A DNA stretch of 46,701 nucleotides from Bacteroidales bacterium (GTDB lineage Bacteria > Bacteroidota > Bacteroidia > Bacteroidales > JAIPAP01). The stretch covers positions 1 to 46,701 of the forward strand of contig JAIPAP010000015.1 of the NCBI GenBank assembly GCA_021740045.1, written 5' to 3'. This document shows positions 43,718 through 46,701 of the stretch, in pieces. A program made the position numbers and the translations under genes. Within the stretch, counting starts at the first letter, position 1. Each line of letters opens with the position of its first letter. The notes under the pieces were generated by a model that saw nothing but the letters and a program-made list of their open reading frames with translations, did not search any database and had not been told where the DNA came from.

Positions 43718-45384
43718 TCGCCAAAACTCTTTATTACGTTTTTTACTTCTTTCAGATAATCTTTCCGGTCATCTTGATTCCAGAAATATAGATTATCTAC
43801 CTTACTGCTATAATATTTTAGAAATACATTTTTTGTGCATATCGGAACGAACTCACCCAATTTGTCTTTGGTTATTAAAATCTCTCGTTTAATTGGGAAA
43901 ATATTGTTGCTCAATGATGAGTTTACTTGACCAGATAATAAGGCCAAATTGTCAATTGTGTTAATATCAGGCTCATCACCAAAGAATTCGAAAACTTTAG
44001 TTTGAATAGAAAGAAACCTTTCATCCTCTCCTTTAATTTTTTCTTGCTGCAATAAGTCGTTAATTTCATCAATGATTTCCTTTTTAATTTTGTTCTTTTC
44101 ACTTTTTTTACTCCCCAATTTGATTCGATTGATTTGTTGATTAACATCTTCAAGCCACTTTTTTATGGCATCACTTCGTGTGAAGCCTTTGTCCTGTTGA
44201 GCATGAATATGCTCTATGCTCCAATTTTCTTTGTTAAACTTGTCGTATGCAAATCTGATGTAACTATTTCGGTTGTTTAAAATCGTTGCAATATTGAACA
44301 AAAGTAGAGCCCGAAAAACCTTTGACTTTTCATAATTATAATCCAATTCGCCAAGGGTATTAATATCAAATTCATTTTTTATCCTGTCGTACAATTCTCT
44401 TTTAAACTCGTGCTTTCGCATGCTCTTGAAAAGCTGATAAATTTCGTTTACTGATAGCTTTTCAGAAGCTACTAAATACCCAATGAGATGATACAATTCT
44501 CGATTTTCGTACCAATGTTTAAGACTTAAGAAGACTTTCTTTATATTCTCATCTTCTTCTGCCCAAAGTTTTACAATGTCATCCTGCTTTGACAAGTACT
44601 GGTAGGAAGTATCTCTGGAATCTTTGGCTTCCTCTGAAAAGATGTCAAATACTAACTTTATCCTTGTTGGATAGTCTTGATATTTATTAAGAAAATACCA
44701 CAATTCATTATTCTGCAAGGTAAATTCTATTTCATCCCATTCTTTTGCAATTTCAATCTGTCGGAGATGTTTTTCATCTTCTGTAAAATTCCTCCCGTTT
44801 AAAAAGAGAGCTTTTATTAACTCTGCTTCCGTCAGTTCGATTTTTCCACTATTGATTCTGGTAAAAACATCAATTTCTACTTCGTCAGCAGCGATTTCAT
44901 ACCAAATTACTTTTGTGTACTTACCCAAGTTTATATAGAATTCATCTGCAATCGTTGCTTCGTCATCTTCCTTTTCTTTAAACCACTCTTTAATGTAACG
45001 ATAAGCATGACTAATATGATAGAAGTCGATGTTTTCTTCATTAATTTCATCGGATAGATTTTCAAGAAATTCCTTACTTCTTTCTCGTGTCTCAAATTGG
45101 ATGGCGAATTTTTTTCTGTTGAGATAAGATAGGATTATGTAGATTGTAGTAAGCCGTTGTTGTCCGTCTATCAATTTATAATAATCGCCTTCCTTCTTGA
45201 CAATTACTGGTTGTAGGCAGTAAAACTCCCGGTCTTTTTTATTGTCTTTAAACTCATTGATATCTTCGAGTAGTTCAATAATTTGTCTCTGGTCCCATCT
45301 GTAACCTCTTTGGTATGATGGGATGAAAAATTTATAGCTTAACAGATCATTGATTGACTTGAGTTTTATTTTATTTTCTTCCAT
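43714..45384 (-). CDS. DUF262-DUF1524 (GmrSD-type) protein 1 with HNH-like motif
   Basis: This 556-residue protein has the DUF262 domain (FFIPSYQRGYRWDQRQI, YKLIDGQQRLTTIYI, FTRINSGKIELTEAELIKALF) and a C-terminal DUF1524-like nuclease region with NWSIEHIHAQ and the later NTIDNLALLSGQVNSSLSN, the segments around the His-based active site. GmrSD relatives cut modified phage DNA, so an anti-phage role is likely but unproven. It is the first gene of the larger cargo block, starting 23 bp from the edge of repeat A2. Confidence 0.85.
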   Translation of the reverse strand: MEENKIKLKSINDLLSYKFFIPSYQRGYRWDQRQIIELLEDINEFKDNKKDREFYCLQPVIVKKEGDYYKLIDGQQRLTTIYIILSYLNRKKFAIQFETRERSKEFLENLSDEINEENIDFYHISHAYRYIKEWFKEKEDDEATIADEFYINLGKYTKVIWYEIAADEVEIDVFTRINSGKIELTEAELIKALFLNGRNFTEDEKHLRQIEIAKEWDEIEFTLQNNELWYFLNKYQDYPTRIKLVFDIFSEEAKDSRDTSYQYLSKQDDIVKLWAEEDENIKKVFLSLKHWYENRELYHLIGYLVASEKLSVNEIYQLFKSMRKHEFKRELYDRIKNEFDINTLGELDYNYEKSKVFRALLLFNIATILNNRNSYIRFAYDKFNKENWSIEHIHAQQDKGFTRSDAIKKWLEDVNQQINRIKLGSKKSEKNKIKKEIIDEINDLLQQEKIKGEDERFLSIQTKVFEFFGDEPDINTIDNLALLSGQVNSSLSNNIFPIKREILITKDKLGEFVPICTKNVFLKYYSSKVDNLYFWNQDDRKDYLKEVKNVIKSFGE

Positions 45385-45406
45385 TCTGTTTTGTCGTTTT
45401 AAGAAT

Positions 45407-45789
45407 AACCGCTAACTTGTTTATACCCCCACCTTTTTTCCACATAGCACTCCAAATCGGCATGCTAAAAACATCTTTACTCTGTTTTATCATAGGTCGA
45501 AATCGTCTGTTGAATTCTTTATAGCAAGTTTATTTTTCATACTTCGCCGGTTATAATTCCTGTTGTTTAAAGCCATAGGCCCTTTACTGCTTATAGGACT
45601 TATGCCATGCCTTACTTCTTACCATCAAATCTACAAAACATTCCCAAATACTGTAATGGAATACCGTAATTTTTTCAAAAAGTTATTCATTTAGGCCGTA
45701 AGCTGCGGAGGAGGGGGCAGTTTAGTGCGGATTAGCCGGCAAGGGGCAGTTGGCAGTTTAGTTGGCAAAAAGCAGTGGGCAGTTGGCAA
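45407..45789. repeat. Repeat A, copy 2
   Basis: About 383 bp, similar along its length to 34812-35195. It begins with AACCGCTAAC (45407-45416), a variant of the AACTGCCAAC of copy 1, and contains GTTGGCAGTT near the other end. Both copies abut a minus-strand gene leader at this core and then diverge. Confidence 0.85.
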
Positions 45790-45791
45790 AT

Positions 45792-45896
45792 GATGAAATC
45801 TTGTACTGTTCAGGGGTTTGGGAAGATTTGGATCAGCAAGTATTTAATGAACTAACCGAAGACCTTCGCAACAACAGGAAAAAAAGAAAGCCATAG
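45792..45896 (+). pseudogene. C-terminal gene remnant (35 codons)
   Basis: A frame beginning at the edge of repeat A2 reads DEILYCSGVWEDLDQQVFNELTEDLRNN and ends with a basic tail and stop at 45896. The composition and the xGxWED pattern recall the C terminus of small antitoxin-type proteins, but the N-terminal part is missing. It is the only plus-strand coding trace near the island and may be the host gene broken when the island formed. Confidence 0.4.
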
Positions 45897-45945
45897 AACA
45901 CCATGAGTGAATGCCTTTTATATACTGATACTTATTGCCTGATAG

Positions 45946-45983
45946 ATGAAAAAAGCCACTCCCGGAATCGAGGAGCGGCTTTT
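45946..45983 (-). terminator. Terminator of the T9SS-sorted protein gene
   Basis: On the minus strand AAAAGCCGCTCC pairs with GGAGTGGCTTTT with one mismatch, followed by further T residues. It lies about 50 bp past the stop of the leftward gene at 46035. Confidence 0.85.
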
Positions 45984-46034
45984 CGAGTTAGTTTAACTAA
46001 CTACTGCCTGAAAGGTATCTTATGAGAAAATTTG

Positions 46035-46701
46035 CTATTTGATCAATAACTTCTTCATATATGAGGTCCCCTTACTTATCATCCTGATGTAATAGATGCC
46101 CTGTGGCAATTCATTTACATTTAGGTTGATTTGTTCCCGGCCGGGATTGAGCTTACGGATAAGTTGTCCCTGCTGGTTCAGCAGGTTTAATTCATCCATT
46201 AGCCCGCTCGAGGATATTTGCACCTTACCGGTCGCCGGGTTGGGATAAATACTCAGTATCAGAGCATTATTTTCATCCGTTGAAGCTGCTTTCCGCTTAA
46301 TGGCTGCAAGGCCATATTTGCCATCACCCCCGGGGAATGTTGCTGCTGCATGAGCATGAACAATGGGTATCATTTCGAATGCAAGCTCCTTGAGTGTTCC
46401 ATTACGGTAAACTTTTAAAGTAACCGGATCACCGGGATCATAGCCTGCCTCATCAAGTAATTGATTGTAAATGGCCATTTGGTTGTTTTTCCAGCTCTTA
46501 TCCTGTATTCGAAGGGCTCCCACCATCTTTTCACCGTCAAATGCAGCAACCTCATCGCCGGCTTCCAACTCGTTTCCGGGATCCAAATAAAGCGTATAGA
46601 CCGGTTCGGCCGGGTTGCCTCCTTTAAAACGAATGTGTTCCAGCGGTTTTTCAGTTGAAACGGAGGCCGCTTTCAATCCCGTTTGATAGACCAATGTTGC
46701 C
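46035..46701 (-). CDS. T9SS type A sorted protein, C-terminal part (cut by right edge)
   Basis: The frame is open to the window end; the TTG near 46694 is not a credible start, so the gene continues beyond it. The visible 220 residues include a beta-sandwich-like segment (DPGNELEAGDEVAAFDGEKMVGALRI, then WKNNQMAIYNQLLDEAGYDPGDPVTLKVY), seen near the C termini of large Bacteroidota surface proteins. A type A Por sorting domain ends it (SIYPNPATGKVQIS, LLNQQGQLIRKL, LPQGIYYIRMI, SYMKKLLIK). Export by the type IX system is expected. The full function cannot be judged. Confidence 0.85.
   Translation of the reverse strand, partial: ATLVYQTGLKAASVSTEKPLEHIRFKGGNPAEPVYTLYLDPGNELEAGDEVAAFDGEKMVGALRIQDKSWKNNQMAIYNQLLDEAGYDPGDPVTLKVYRNGTLKELAFEMIPIVHAHAAATFPGGDGKYGLAAIKRKAASTDENNALILSIYPNPATGKVQISSSGLMDELNLLNQQGQLIRKLNPGREQINLNVNELPQGIYYIRMISKGTSYMKKLLIK

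Noticed and set aside
39909-45416. Calling the island a true integron
   Set aside because: No integrase gene is present and the core sites do not fit GTTRRRY; only the cassette-like geometry is supported.

Overview
The window looks like a chromosomal segment of an anaerobic or facultatively anaerobic member of the Bacteroidota. The signs are type IX secretion C-terminal sorting domains on three exported proteins, gliding-motility-type (CHU_C) architecture, a DUF5916 outer-membrane protein, promoters of the Bacteroidota form (TAnnTTTG at -7), an IS21-family element, and weak Shine-Dalgarno sites. No rRNA, tRNA or CRISPR array was seen. The genus cannot be fixed from the sequence; an order such as Bacteroidales/Marinilabiliales is a guess.

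1-14271 is an [FeFe]-hydrogenase locus. A divergent regulatory region (1616-1963) separates a leftward unit (a 2Fe-2S ferredoxin-like protein and a sensory-type hydrogenase homologue running off the left edge) from a rightward operon. That operon encodes a trimeric NAD-linked, probably electron-bifurcating hydrogenase (HydC, HydB, HydA), then a sensory hydrogenase fused to a histidine kinase, a single-domain response regulator and a receiver-kinase hybrid. Next come the NADH sensor Rex, RibF (FMN/FAD supply), a metallo-beta-lactamase-fold hydrolase, and a second unit with a TM1266-type regulator and the H-cluster maturase HydG. HydE and HydF are not in the window. Close matches to Rex operators lie in front of both hydrogenase units, so NADH/NAD+ probably controls enzyme and maturation together while a hydrogen-sensing phosphorelay sits in the structural operon.

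14272-33275 is mostly housekeeping and envelope genes: T9SS-exported proteins, a CoA-binding protein, inorganic pyrophosphatase, ClpB, an AhpD-like protein, SucC, a DUF5916 barrel protein, a LolD-type ATPase, an 11-repeat TPR protein and a class V aminotransferase-fold enzyme. An AT-rich AAA ATPase/TOPRIM-like pair (21473-23285) after the clpB terminator looks like an acquired defence-type module.

33276-45900 is an AT-rich accessory island in which every gene is on the minus strand: a phospholipase-D-fold nuclease, an IS21 element inserted into the 3' end of a small gene, a Fic protein, a coiled-coil membrane protein and a tandem DUF262 pair. Two features stand out. First, the cargo is in two blocks, each bounded on the left by a ~195 bp repeat (C) and on the right by a ~380 bp repeat (A), with similarity stopping at the gene ends. 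Second, genes in the larger block are separated by long imperfect inverted repeats with GTTGGCG/CGCTAAC-type cores; stop codons fall inside or next to them and the next start is generally close, as in integron gene cassettes. No integrase gene is in the window. This cassette-like platform is the best candidate for an undescribed system here. The window ends in a T9SS-sorted protein cut by the right edge.
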